Shown: piece by piece, positions 17,879 to 26,337 of the stretch
Layout of the letters: every line of letters starts with the position of its first letter
Position numbering within the stretch: the stretch's first letter is position 1
Source of the DNA: Pseudomonas cremoris
GTDB lineage: Bacteria > Pseudomonadota > Gammaproteobacteria > Pseudomonadales > Pseudomonadaceae
Assembly (NCBI RefSeq): GCF_014230465.1
Contig: NZ_JAAXCY010000003.1
Coordinates: forward strand, 372,001 to 436,000
Length of the DNA: 64,000 nucleotides
Direction of reading: 5' to 3'
Position numbers and translations under genes: made by a program
The notes under the pieces: model-generated
What the model was told of the DNA's origin: nothing
What the model saw: only the letters and a program-made list of their open reading frames with translations
Database searches by the model: none

Positions 17879-18657
17879 TGGCTTACTCCACCAACGAAAT
17901 GATGACCGTCGCCGCCGCGCGTCGCCTCAAGAATGGCGCCGTCTGCTTTGTCGGCATCGGCCTGCCGTCCAAGGCCGCCAACCTGGCCCGCCTGACTTCA
18001 TCGCCGGATGTGGTGTTGATCTACGAGTCCGGCCCGATTGGTGCCAAGCCCTCGGTGCTGCCGCTGTCCATCGGTGATGGCGAGCTGGCCGAGACCGCCG
18101 ACACCGTGGTGCCGACCGGTGAGATTTTTCGCTACTGGCTGCAGGGCGGGCGCATCGACGTCGGCTTTCTCGGCGCAGCCCAGGTCGACCGTTTCGGCAA
18201 TATCAATACCACCGTGGTCGGTGACTATCACCAGCCCAAAGTGCGCCTGCCAGGTGCCGGTGGCGCGCCGGAAATTGCCGGCTCCGCCAAGAGCGTGCTG
18301 ATCATCCTCAAGCAATCGTCCCGTTCGTTTGTCGACAAACTGGACTTCATCACCTCCGTCGGCCATGGCGAAGGCGGCGATTCGCGCAAGCGCCTCGGCC
18401 TGCCGGGCGCTGGTCCCGTAGGGATTATTACCGACCTGTGCATCATGGAGCCGGAAGCCGGCACCCATGAATTCGTGGTCACCGCGCTGCACCCTGGCGT
18501 GACCCGTGAACACGTGGTCGCGGCCACCGGTTGGGCGATTCGTTTTGCCGAACAGGTCAGCACCACCGCCGAGCCTACTGAGGCAGAACTGACCGCCCTG
18601 CGTGACCTTGAAGCACGCACGGCCGCCGCCCACGGCCAAGCGCCGGGAGAAGCCTGA
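17878..18657 (+). CDS. pcaJ: PcaJ, 3-oxoadipate CoA-transferase subunit B
   Basis: The 259-residue partner of PcaI carries the catalytic glutamate of class I CoA transferases in LIYESGPIGAKP (the S/YENG-like motif) at about residue 50. CFVGIGLPSKAANLARL at the start and GKSVLI-like strand AKSVLIIL are family features. The protein is of the CatJ-type size. It overlaps both neighbours by one base (TAATG with pcaI, TGATG with pcaF), a tightly packed operon. Confidence 0.93.
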   Translation: MAYSTNEMMTVAAARRLKNGAVCFVGIGLPSKAANLARLTSSPDVVLIYESGPIGAKPSVLPLSIGDGELAETADTVVPTGEIFRYWLQGGRIDVGFLGAAQVDRFGNINTTVVGDYHQPKVRLPGAGGAPEIAGSAKSVLIILKQSSRSFVDKLDFITSVGHGEGGDSRKRLGLPGAGPVGIITDLCIMEPEAGTHEFVVTALHPGVTREHVVAATGWAIRFAEQVSTTAEPTEAELTALRDLEARTAAAHGQAPGEA

Positions 18658-19859
18658 TGCGCGATGTATTTATCTGTGACGCCATTCGTACCCCCATCGG
18701 CCGTTTCGGCGGTGGTTTGTCTACCGTACGCGCCGATGACTTGGCGGCACTGCCGATCAAGGCCTTGATCGAACGTAACCCCTCGGTGGACTGGAGCGCA
18801 GTGGATGAAGTGTTCCTGGGCTGCGCCAACCAGGCCGGCGAAGACAACCGCAACGTCGCCCGTATGGCGCTGTTGCTCGCGGGCTTGCCGGAGAGTATTC
18901 CCGGCGTGACCCTCAACCGTTTGTGCGCTTCAGGCATGGACGCGATTGGCACCGCTTTCCGCGCCATTGCCAGCGGCGAAATGGAGCTGGCGATTGCCGG
19001 TGGCGTCGAGTCGATGTCGCGCGCACCGTTTGTGATGGGCAAGGCCGATGCAGCGTTTTCGCGCAACATGAAGCTGGAAGACACCACCATCGGCTGGCGG
19101 TTTATCAACCCGTTGATGAAAGCCCAGTACGGCGTGGATGCGATGCCTCAGACCGCCGATAACGTTGCCGACGACTACCAGGTGTCCCGCGCCGATCAGG
19201 ACGCCTTTGCCCTGCGCAGCCAGCAACGTACCGCTGCCGCGCAAGCCGCAGGTTTCTTCGCCGAGGAAATCGTACCGGTGCGTGTCGCGCATAAAAAAGG
19301 CGAGACCGTGGTGGAGCACGATGAGCACCCACGGGCTGATACCACCCTGGAAGCGCTGACCAAACTCAAGCCGGTCAACGGCCCTGACAAAACCGTCACC
19401 GCCGGCAATGCCTCGGGTGTAAATGACGGTGCGGCGGCGTTGATCCTGGCCTCCGCCGAGGCTGTCAAGAAACACGGTCTCACGGCCCGCGCCCGCGTAT
19501 TGGGCATGGCCAGCGCCGGTGTTGCACCCCGTGTGATGGGCATCGGCCCGGTACCGGCGGTGCGCAAATTGGTAGAGCGCCTGGGCCTGGCGGTGAGCGA
19601 TTTCGACGTGATCGAACTCAACGAAGCGTTCGCCAGCCAAGGCTTGGCAGTGCTGCGTGAACTGGGCATCGCTGACGACGCGCCGCAGGTCAACCCGAAC
19701 GGCGGCGCCATCGCCCTCGGCCACCCGCTGGGCATGAGCGGCGCGCGGCTGGTACTGACGGCCCTGCATCAACTTGAAAAAACCGGCGGCAGCAAAGGCC
19801 TGGCAACCATGTGTGTGGGTGTCGGGCAAGGCTTGGCACTGGCGATTGAACGCATCTAA
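18657..19859 (+). CDS. pcaF: PcaF, 3-oxoadipyl-CoA thiolase
   Basis: The 400-residue thiolase cleaves 3-oxoadipyl-CoA to succinyl-CoA and acetyl-CoA, the last step of the pathway. The nucleophilic cysteine is in TLNRLCASGMDAIG at about residue 90; GGVESMSRAPFVMGK follows. NEAFASQGLAV and NPNGGAIALGHPLGMSGAR hold the catalytic His, and TMCVGVGQG the second Cys. The start of the protein (MRDVFICDAIRTPIGRFGG) is typical of PcaF. It overlaps pcaJ by one base. Confidence 0.96.
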   Translation: MRDVFICDAIRTPIGRFGGGLSTVRADDLAALPIKALIERNPSVDWSAVDEVFLGCANQAGEDNRNVARMALLLAGLPESIPGVTLNRLCASGMDAIGTAFRAIASGEMELAIAGGVESMSRAPFVMGKADAAFSRNMKLEDTTIGWRFINPLMKAQYGVDAMPQTADNVADDYQVSRADQDAFALRSQQRTAAAQAAGFFAEEIVPVRVAHKKGETVVEHDEHPRADTTLEALTKLKPVNGPDKTVTAGNASGVNDGAAALILASAEAVKKHGLTARARVLGMASAGVAPRVMGIGPVPAVRKLVERLGLAVSDFDVIELNEAFASQGLAVLRELGIADDAPQVNPNGGAIALGHPLGMSGARLVLTALHQLEKTGGSKGLATMCVGVGQGLALAIERI

Positions 19860-19876
19860 TAAGAGAGGACTGCACC

Positions 19877-20581
19877 ATGAGTGACAAGCCTGGATACCGG
19901 CGCCCGCAAGCGGGCACTCAACCTGATTACCTGCACCCGGCCTATCAGTCGACGAACCTGCGTTCGCCGTCCCAGCCGTTGGTGTTTCTGCCCCATTCCT
20001 TGTCGGAAATCACCGGCCCGACCATCGGCGCCGAGCGGGTCAACCCGAAGGACAACGACCTCACTGCCCAGCATGACGGCGAGCCCCAAGGCGAACGCAT
20101 CATCGTGCATGGCCGTGTACTTGACGAAAACGGCCTGCCGGTGCCGGGCATTCTGGTGGAGATCTGGCAGGCCAACGCCGCCGGTCGCTACAACCACAAG
20201 CGTGACCTGCACGACGCACCGCTGGACCCGAATTTCACCGGCACTGGCCGCACTGTCACCGACGCCGATGGCTGGTATCAGTTCCAGACCATCAAGCCCG
20301 GTGCCTACCCGTGGGGCAACCACCACAACGCGTGGCGCCCGGCGCACATCCACTTTTCGCTGTTCGGCCCGAGCGTGCTGACGCGCCTGGTCACGCAGAT
20401 GTACTTCCCCGGCGACCCGTTGCTGGAATACGACCCGATCTACAACTGCGTGCCGGACACCTCGGCCAAGCAGCGCCTGATCGCCCGCTTCGACCTGGAA
20501 AAAACCATTCCTTCCTATGCCCTCGGCTACCGCTGGGACATCGTCCTGCGCGGCCGCGACGCCACGCCGATGGAGAAATGA
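19877..20581 (+). CDS. pcaH: PcaH, protocatechuate 3,4-dioxygenase beta subunit
   Basis: The 234-residue catalytic subunit of the intradiol ring-cleavage enzyme binds Fe(III) through two Tyr and two His. These are visible as AAGRYNHKRD (Tyr), KPGAYPWGNHHNAW (Tyr) and RPAHIHFSLFG (His-x-His). AGAGGACTGCACC precedes the ATG. It follows pcaF by only 17 bases, so pcaHG is the end of the pcaIJF operon here, whereas in P. putida KT2440 pcaHG lies elsewhere. Confidence 0.97.
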   Translation: MSDKPGYRRPQAGTQPDYLHPAYQSTNLRSPSQPLVFLPHSLSEITGPTIGAERVNPKDNDLTAQHDGEPQGERIIVHGRVLDENGLPVPGILVEIWQANAAGRYNHKRDLHDAPLDPNFTGTGRTVTDADGWYQFQTIKPGAYPWGNHHNAWRPAHIHFSLFGPSVLTRLVTQMYFPGDPLLEYDPIYNCVPDTSAKQRLIARFDLEKTIPSYALGYRWDIVLRGRDATPMEK

Positions 20582-20582
20582 G

Positions 20583-21149
20583 ATGACACTCAACGCAACC
20601 ACGTCCCACACCGTCGGGCCGTATTACCACATCGGCCTGACCTGGCTGAACCGCGAAGACCTGACCGTCGCCGCTACCCTCGGCGAGCGCGTGGCGATCA
20701 GCGGGCAAGTGGTGGATGGCAACGGTGATGTCGTCAACGACGCCATGCTGGAAGTCTGGCAGGCCAATGCCGCCGGCAAATACGACCACCCGGAAGACGA
20801 GCAGGACAAGGCTGTCGACCCGAACTTCGAAGGCTTTGGCCGGGTGCCGGTGGATGGGGAAGGGCGTTTTCGCTTTACCACCATCAAGCCGGGTGCCGTT
20901 CCGGGCCTGAAGGGCACGACCCAGGCCCCGCACCTGGTGGTGCTGGTGTTTGCCCGTGGGTTGGTGAAGCACCTGCTGACGCGGATTTACTTTGAGGGCG
21001 AGCCGATGAATGGGGATGACCCGTTGTTGGCGTGTGTGCCCGCTGAGCGACGCGGTACCTTGATTGCCAAGCCGGATGAGGCGGGTGTGCATCAGTGGAA
21101 TGTGATTTTGCAGGGGACCGATAAGGAAACGGTGTTCTTCGATTATTGA
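20583..21149 (+). CDS. pcaG: PcaG, protocatechuate 3,4-dioxygenase alpha subunit
   Basis: The 188-residue non-catalytic partner shares the intradiol dioxygenase fold (TVGPYYHIGLTW, LEVWQANAAGKYDHPED, FTTIKPGAVPG). The iron-binding AHIH motif is replaced by APHLVVLVF, as expected for an alpha subunit. ATG 20583 follows the pcaH stop by one base and is preferred over in-frame upstream starts within pcaH. The alpha/beta dimers assemble into the large oligomer. Confidence 0.96.
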   Translation: MTLNATTSHTVGPYYHIGLTWLNREDLTVAATLGERVAISGQVVDGNGDVVNDAMLEVWQANAAGKYDHPEDEQDKAVDPNFEGFGRVPVDGEGRFRFTTIKPGAVPGLKGTTQAPHLVVLVFARGLVKHLLTRIYFEGEPMNGDDPLLACVPAERRGTLIAKPDEAGVHQWNVILQGTDKETVFFDY

Positions 21150-21160
21150 ATTGGCCTTGA

Positions 21161-21272
21161 GGGCCTCATCGCAGGCAAGCCAGCTCCCACCTTCGAATGT
21201 GTTCACGAATCAAAACGTGTAAACACAGTAAATGTGGGAGCGGGCTTGCCCGCGAAGAGGCCCTCGCAGGCA
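21161..21272. repeat. REP pair between pcaG and pcaT
   Basis: A degraded REP (GCAGGCAAGCCAGCTCCCAC, 21171-21190) faces a better copy (TGTGGGAGCGGGCTTGCCCGC, about 21234-21254) across about 45 bases, and the ends GAGGCC are shared. The variant has GCCCGC in place of GCTCGC. It separates pcaIJFHG from pcaTBDC and could stabilise or end the upstream mRNA. Confidence 0.8.
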
Positions 21273-21356
21273 CCACATACCCAAAAGTCTTGTTGCGGAA
21301 CATGGTTGTTGCAAAGTATGTCTAGGCTATAACCGTTCCCACTGAGTGAAAAAACC

Positions 21357-22652
21357 ATGACAACAACAACGAGTCACTACACCGGAGAAGAACGCAGCAA
21401 AAGGATTTTTGCGATTGTCGGTGCCTCCTCCGGCAACCTCGTCGAATGGTTCGACTTCTACGTCTATGCCTTCTGCGCCATTTACTTTGCCCCGGCGTTT
21501 TTTCCGTCGGACGACCCTACGGTCCAACTGCTCAACACCGCCGGTGTGTTCGCCGCCGGGTTCCTGATGCGACCTATCGGCGGCTGGCTGTTTGGCCGAG
21601 TGGCCGACAAACACGGTCGTAAAAACTCAATGATGATCTCGGTGCTGATGATGTGCGCCGGTTCGCTGGTCATCGCCTTTTTGCCGACTTACAAAGACAT
21701 CGGGGCCTGGGCGCCGGCGTTGCTGTTGGTGGCGCGCCTGTTCCAGGGCTTGTCGGTGGGTGGCGAATACGGCACCACCGCGACCTACATGAGTGAGGTC
21801 GCGCTCAAGGGCCAGCGCGGGTTCTTTGCCTCGTTCCAGTACGTGACACTGATCGGCGGGCAACTGCTGGCCGTGCTGGTGGTGGTGATCCTGCAACAGA
21901 TCCTCACCGAAGAAGAATTGCGCGCCTGGGGCTGGCGGATTCCGTTCGTGATCGGCGCCATCGCGGCGGTGATCTCGCTGTTGCTTCGTCGTACCCTCAA
22001 GGAGACGACCAGCAAGGAAATGCGCCAGGACAAGGACGCCGGCAGCATCGCCGCGTTGTTCCGCAATCACAAAGCAGCGTTTATCACCGTGCTCGGCTAC
22101 ACCGCCGGTGGCTCGCTGATTTTCTACACGTTCACCACTTACATGCAGAAGTACCTGGTGAACACCGCCGGGATGCACGCGAAGACCGCCAGCTACATCA
22201 TGACCGGCGCACTGTTCGTGTACATGTGCATGCAGCCACTGTTCGGCATGCTTTCGGACAAGATCGGCCGTCGTAACTCGATGCTGTGGTTCGGTGCCCT
22301 CGGCACCCTGTGCACGGTGCCGATCCTGCTCACGTTGAAAACCGTCACCAGCCCTTTCCTGGCCTTCGTGCTGATCTCGCTGGCTCTGGCCATCGTGAGC
22401 TTCTACACCTCGATCAGCGGCCTGGTGAAAGCGGAAATGTTCCCACCGCATGTGCGTGCCCTCGGTGTGGGCCTGGCCTATGCGGTGGCCAACGCGATCT
22501 TTGGTGGCTCTGCGGAGTACGTGGCCTTGGGGCTCAAATCCATGGGCATGGAAAATACCTTTTACTGGTACGTCACCGGCATGATGGCGGTGGCCTTCCT
22601 GTTCAGCTTGCGCTTGCCGAAACAGGCCGAGTACTTGCACCACGATTTGTAA
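21357..22652 (+). CDS. pcaT: PcaT, beta-ketoadipate transporter (MHS family)
   Basis: The 431-residue carrier of the metabolite:H+ symporter family matches P. putida PcaT in size. [26 protein letters not shown] is the typical first helix of the family, [18 protein letters not shown] the conserved loop, and [18 protein letters not shown] the fourth helix with the Arg and GGE motif. The position inside the pca cluster supports the dicarboxylate substrate beta-ketoadipate. It is ten bases from pcaB. Confidence 0.9.
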   Translation: MTTTTSHYTGEERSKRIFAIVGASSGNLVEWFDFYVYAFCAIYFAPAFFPSDDPTVQLLNTAGVFAAGFLMRPIGGWLFGRVADKHGRKNSMMISVLMMCAGSLVIAFLPTYKDIGAWAPALLLVARLFQGLSVGGEYGTTATYMSEVALKGQRGFFASFQYVTLIGGQLLAVLVVVILQQILTEEELRAWGWRIPFVIGAIAAVISLLLRRTLKETTSKEMRQDKDAGSIAALFRNHKAAFITVLGYTAGGSLIFYTFTTYMQKYLVNTAGMHAKTASYIMTGALFVYMCMQPLFGMLSDKIGRRNSMLWFGALGTLCTVPILLTLKTVTSPFLAFVLISLALAIVSFYTSISGLVKAEMFPPHVRALGVGLAYAVANAIFGGSAEYVALGLKSMGMENTFYWYVTGMMAVAFLFSLRLPKQAEYLHHDL

Positions 22653-22662
22653 GGGACGCGTT

Positions 22663-24018
22663 ATGACACTGCGCACGAGCAACCAATTGTTCGACGCTTA
22701 CTTCACGGCAGACAGCATGGCTGAGGTGTTCTGCGACACCGGACGCTTGCAGGGCATGCTGGATTTCGAGGCAGCGCTGGCGCGGGCCGAGGCCCGGGTC
22801 GGTTTGATCCCGCACGCCGCCGTCGCTCCGATTGCCCAGGCGTGCCTGGCGTCGCTGTATGACGTGGATGCCCTCGGCGTGGCAATTGCCACGGCGGGGA
22901 ATTCGGCCATTCCGCTGGTGAAGGCCTTGGGCAAGTTGATTGCCAGTGAGGATGCTGGCGCCGAGCGTTATGTGCACCTGGGCGCCACCAGCCAGGATGT
23001 GATGGACACCGGCCTGGTGCTGCAACTGCGCCAAGCGGTGTTGTTGATCGAAACGGACCTGGCACGACTGGGTGACATCCTGGCCGCCCAGGCCCAGCGT
23101 TATGCCGCTGTGCCCTTGGCTGGGCGCACCTGGTTGCAGCATGCGACGCCAGTCACCCTGGGGATGAAAATCGCCGGGTGGCTGGGCGCGGTCACCCGCA
23201 GTCGCCAACGCCTGCGCGAACTCAAGCCGCGCTTGATGGTGCTGCAATTCGGTGGTGCGTCCGGCACGTTGGCGGCGCTGGGTGAGCAGGCGATGCCGGT
23301 GGCCGAAGCCCTGGCGGCGGAGTTGCAACTGGCCTTGCCTGAGCAGCCTTGGCACACCCAACGTGATCGCCTGGTGGAGTTCGCCAGCGTGCTTGGTCTG
23401 ATCGCCGGCAGCCTCGGTAAATTGGGCCGCGACGTCAGCCTGTTGATGCAGACCGAAGCGGCTGAAGTGTTCGAACCCTCGGCGCCGGGCAAGGGCGGTT
23501 CGTCGACCATGCCGCACAAACGCAACCCCGTGGGCGCTGCCGTGCTGATCAGCGCGGCGACCCGTGTGCCTGGCTTGGTGGCGACGATGTTCAGCGCGAT
23601 GCCCCAGGAACACGAGCGCAGCCTCGGCCTGTGGCATGCCGAATGGGAAACCCTGCCGGACATTTGCCGCTTGGTTTCCGGGGCGCTGCAACAGGCACTG
23701 CTGGTGAGCGAAGGGCTGGAAGTCGACGCCGAACGCATGGGCAAAAACCTCGACCTGACCCAAGGCCTGGTGCTGGCCGAAGCCGTAAGTATCGTGCTTG
23801 CCCAACGCCTGGGTCGTGAGACCGCGCACCATCTGCTGGAGCAATGCTGCAAACGTGCGGTCGCCGAGCAGCGGCATCTGCGTGCAGTACTGGCAGATGA
23901 ACCACAGATCACGGCCGAACTGCCAGCCGCCGAACTCGATCGCCTGCTCGACCCTGCCCATTACCTGGGCCAGGCGCAAACCTGGGTCAGCCGCGCCGTA
24001 ACCGAACACTTCTCTTGA
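22663..24018 (+). CDS. pcaB: PcaB, 3-carboxy-cis,cis-muconate cycloisomerase
   Basis: The 451-residue member of the fumarase/aspartase superfamily converts 3-carboxy-muconate to gamma-carboxymuconolactone. The superfamily signature GKGGSSTMPHKRNPVGA lies at about residue 280. HLGATSQDVMDTGLVLQLR and GRTWLQHATPVTLG are the other two conserved blocks. A GGGACGCG stretch precedes the ATG. The next gene, pcaD, begins 10 bases after its stop. Confidence 0.96.
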   Translation: MTLRTSNQLFDAYFTADSMAEVFCDTGRLQGMLDFEAALARAEARVGLIPHAAVAPIAQACLASLYDVDALGVAIATAGNSAIPLVKALGKLIASEDAGAERYVHLGATSQDVMDTGLVLQLRQAVLLIETDLARLGDILAAQAQRYAAVPLAGRTWLQHATPVTLGMKIAGWLGAVTRSRQRLRELKPRLMVLQFGGASGTLAALGEQAMPVAEALAAELQLALPEQPWHTQRDRLVEFASVLGLIAGSLGKLGRDVSLLMQTEAAEVFEPSAPGKGGSSTMPHKRNPVGAAVLISAATRVPGLVATMFSAMPQEHERSLGLWHAEWETLPDICRLVSGALQQALLVSEGLEVDAERMGKNLDLTQGLVLAEAVSIVLAQRLGRETAHHLLEQCCKRAVAEQRHLRAVLADEPQITAELPAAELDRLLDPAHYLGQAQTWVSRAVTEHFS

Positions 24019-24028
24019 GGAGACCGCT

Positions 24029-24820
24029 GTGGCATTTGTACAACTCGCCGAGGGCGAACTGCATTACCAATTGGACGGACCTGTGGATGCGCCAGTACTG
24101 GTGTTGTCCAACTCGTTGGGCACCGACCTGCACATGTGGGACCTCCAGATCCCGGCCTTCACCCAGCACTTTCGCGTGCTGCGCTTCGACACTCGCGGCC
24201 ATGGCAAATCCCTGGTTACCGAAGGCCCCTACAGCATCGAGCAACTGGGTCGCGACGTGATCGCGCTGCTGGATGCGCTGGATATTCCGCGCGCGCACTT
24301 CTGTGGTTTGTCCATGGGCGGCTTGATCGGCCAATGGCTGGGCATCAACGCGGGTTCGCGCTTGCACCGTCTGGTGGTGTGCAACACCGCCGCCAAGATC
24401 GGCACGCCTGAGGTGTGGAACCCACGCATCGAGATGGTGTTGCGTGACGGCGCGGCGGCGATGACCGCCCTGCGCGATGCATCGATTGCACGCTGGTTTA
24501 CTGCGGACTTCGCCGAAGCGCATCCGCATCAAGCCAAGCTGATCACCGACATGCTGGCGGCTACATCACCCGAAGGCTACGCAGCCAACTGCGGCGCCGT
24601 GCGCGATGCGGATTTCCGTGAACAGTTATCGTCAATCAAGGTGCCGACGTTGGTGGTTGCTGGCACTGAAGACGCGGTCACACCGCCTGCCGGCAGCCAC
24701 TATATCCAGACCCATGTGCAAGGTGCCGAATACGCCGAGTTCTACGCGGCGCACCTGTCCAATGTCCAAGCGGGTGCTGCGTTCAGCGACCGTGTTGTCG
24801 AATTTTTGCTGGCCCCCTGA
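24029..24820 (+). CDS. pcaD: PcaD, 3-oxoadipate enol-lactonase
   Basis: The 263-residue alpha/beta hydrolase opens the enol-lactone to 3-oxoadipate. The nucleophile elbow is FCGLSMGGLIGQWLG at about residue 95, the acid is in VAGTEDAVTPP, and the His in YAAHLSNVQ near the C terminus. VLRFDTRGHGKS is the usual oxyanion-region block. The start is GTG 24029, with GAGGAG 6 bases before it. It is part of pcaTBDC. Confidence 0.95.
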   Translation: MAFVQLAEGELHYQLDGPVDAPVLVLSNSLGTDLHMWDLQIPAFTQHFRVLRFDTRGHGKSLVTEGPYSIEQLGRDVIALLDALDIPRAHFCGLSMGGLIGQWLGINAGSRLHRLVVCNTAAKIGTPEVWNPRIEMVLRDGAAAMTALRDASIARWFTADFAEAHPHQAKLITDMLAATSPEGYAANCGAVRDADFREQLSSIKVPTLVVAGTEDAVTPPAGSHYIQTHVQGAEYAEFYAAHLSNVQAGAAFSDRVVEFLLAP

Positions 24821-24830
24821 GGATTTTTTT

Positions 24831-25229
24831 GTGGACGAGAAACAACGTTACGCCGAGGGCCTGCAAGTACGCCGCGAAGTGCTGGGCGATGCCCACGTCG
24901 ACCGCAGCCTCAATGCCCTGACCGAGTTCAATAGCGAGTTTCAGGAAATGATCACCCGCCACGCCTGGGGTGATATCTGGACCCGCCCGGGCCTGCCTCG
25001 GCACACCCGTAGCCTGATCACCATCGCCATGTTGATTGGCATGAACCGCAGTGAGGAGTTGAAGCTGCACCTGCGTGCCGCTGCCAGCAACGGGGTGACT
25101 CGCGCAGAGATAAAAGAGGTGCTGATGCAGAGCGCGATCTACTGCGGGATTCCGGCGGCGAATGCGACGTTTCATTTGGCGGAGTCGGTGTGGGATGAGC
25201 TGGGTGTCGAGTCTCGCCAGACTGACTGA
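24831..25229 (+). CDS. pcaC: PcaC, 4-carboxymuconolactone decarboxylase
   Basis: The 132-residue enzyme of the CMD/AhpD-like family removes CO2 from gamma-carboxymuconolactone. HAWGDIWTRPGLPRHTRSLITIAMLIGM and HLRAAASNGVTRAEIKEVLMQSAIYCGIPAANATFH cover the characteristic helices. The start is GTG 24831; TGAGGA, which overlaps the pcaD stop, is the ribosome-binding site 7 bases away. It is the last gene of the cluster; a REPIN follows 16 bases after the stop. Confidence 0.95.
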   Translation: MDEKQRYAEGLQVRREVLGDAHVDRSLNALTEFNSEFQEMITRHAWGDIWTRPGLPRHTRSLITIAMLIGMNRSEELKLHLRAAASNGVTRAEIKEVLMQSAIYCGIPAANATFHLAESVWDELGVESRQTD

Positions 25230-25245
25230 GTTGAAATGCGATCAA

Positions 25246-25342
25246 AAATGTGGGAGCGGGCTTGCTCGCGAATGCGGTGGTTCAGTTTATACATGTGGTG
25301 ACCGACACGGCGCTTTCGCGAGCAAGCCCGCTCCCACATTGA
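25246..25342. repeat. REPIN after pcaC
   Basis: Two full REP cores (AATGTGGGAGCGGGCTTGCT and its reverse complement) enclose about 45 bases. It sits between the convergent pcaC and deacetylase genes. Confidence 0.92.
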
Positions 25343-25352
25343 TTTCAGGGTG

Positions 25353-26252
25353 TCAGTGGGAATCTGCGTCCCATACCCAGTTCCACACGCCAGGCAAATG
25401 CACTGGCTCGCTCACCTCTTTAACCGACCTGGCCAACGCCGCCCGCTCCAGCGCGTCATGGTCGGTATAGAACGGCTCCGCCGCCGTCCTCACCCCGGTG
25501 ACCCGCGCGCTATCGAGCAATATCTGCAAGTACTCCTGCATATGCCGCGCCGTATAGCGGTTGATGTCATGGAACGTCACCACCACTGGTATCACGCCAT
25601 CCACTGTCGGCAATTCCCCCAGGGCAATGTGCTCGCGTACCACTGAGAGCTGGTGATACAGGTTGGCGCGGCGCCGTGGGCTGCCATTGAAACCCCATAT
25701 CTTGCCGTCATTGGCGCTCAAGTCAGTGAGCAATACGTGCATGCCGTGGCGCTGGTAGGCGGCGAAGGTGCGCCGGTCGTAGTTCCAGAATGGCGGGCGC
25801 ACCAGTTGCGGCGGCGCGCCTGTGATCGCCGCAATGTCGGCAGCGCCCTGAGTGAGGGTGCTTTCCAGCTCGGCGTCATTGAGCCAGCGATGGTTGGTAT
25901 GAAAGGCCGTTGCGGTGTGGAAGGCGAGGATATGGCCTGCAGCGAACTCACGCTCCATGGTCTTGCGGCCCCGTGAACTGCCGCCGGAACGCGACGCTTC
26001 GGTCTGCAGGAAAAACACCGCCTTGATGCCCGGCAGTATCGGGTTATGCGCCAAGTCGGCAACCACCGAGCGGCTCGGGTTGTTGTAACCCGAAGCGCTT
26101 GGGCCATCATCGAAGGTCAGCAGGAAACGGATCGGCGCCTGGGTTTGCAGGCGTTGTTCGGTCTGCGGCGTCAGGGCGATGGGCGCGCCGATGCAGCCAC
26201 TGAGGCTCAAGGCCAGGGCAAGCAGGGCGCACGCTAAAGCGAAGGATTTCAT
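25353..26252 (-). CDS. NodB-type polysaccharide deacetylase lipoprotein
   Basis: The protein has 299 residues. A signal peptide with lipobox LSGC puts a lipidated cysteine at residue 20 of the ATG 26252 start; GTG 26261 is also possible. The carbohydrate esterase 4 motifs are visible: FLLTFDDGPSA (metal Asp-Asp), AFHTATAFH (His-x-x-x-x-His type), RPPFWNYDRRTF (motif 3) and VVTFHDINRYT (motif 5 region). Known members remove acetyl groups from peptidoglycan or other N-acetyl sugars; the target here is unknown. After the lipid anchor the enzyme would act in the periplasm. It is a single gene, convergent with pcaC. Confidence 0.85.
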   Translation of the reverse strand: MKSFALACALLALALSLSGCIGAPIALTPQTEQRLQTQAPIRFLLTFDDGPSASGYNNPSRSVVADLAHNPILPGIKAVFFLQTEASRSGGSSRGRKTMEREFAAGHILAFHTATAFHTNHRWLNDAELESTLTQGAADIAAITGAPPQLVRPPFWNYDRRTFAAYQRHGMHVLLTDLSANDGKIWGFNGSPRRRANLYHQLSVVREHIALGELPTVDGVIPVVVTFHDINRYTARHMQEYLQILLDSARVTGVRTAAEPFYTDHDALERAALARSVKEVSEPVHLPGVWNWVWDADSH

Positions 26253-26270
26253 GGTGTGCACGGGCTCGAA

Positions 26271-26304
26271 TAAAAAGCCGCTGCTGATTTAGCTCAGCAG
26301 CGGC
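26271..26304 (-). terminator. Intrinsic terminator of the OprD-family gene
   Basis: On the minus strand a perfect 11-base stem GCCGCTGCTGA / TCAGCAGCGGC is followed by TTTTTA, 34 bases after the porin stop. Confidence 0.9.
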
Positions 26305-26337
26305 AGGCGCGCACCATACAGCAAGGTCGATGACGGT

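Noticed and set aside
25246..25342. The repeated GGGAGCGGGCTTGCTCGC hairpins as a CRISPR array or intrinsic terminators
   Set aside because: They are single inverted pairs at scattered sites with no regular spacers, cas genes or T-runs; they fit REPINs.
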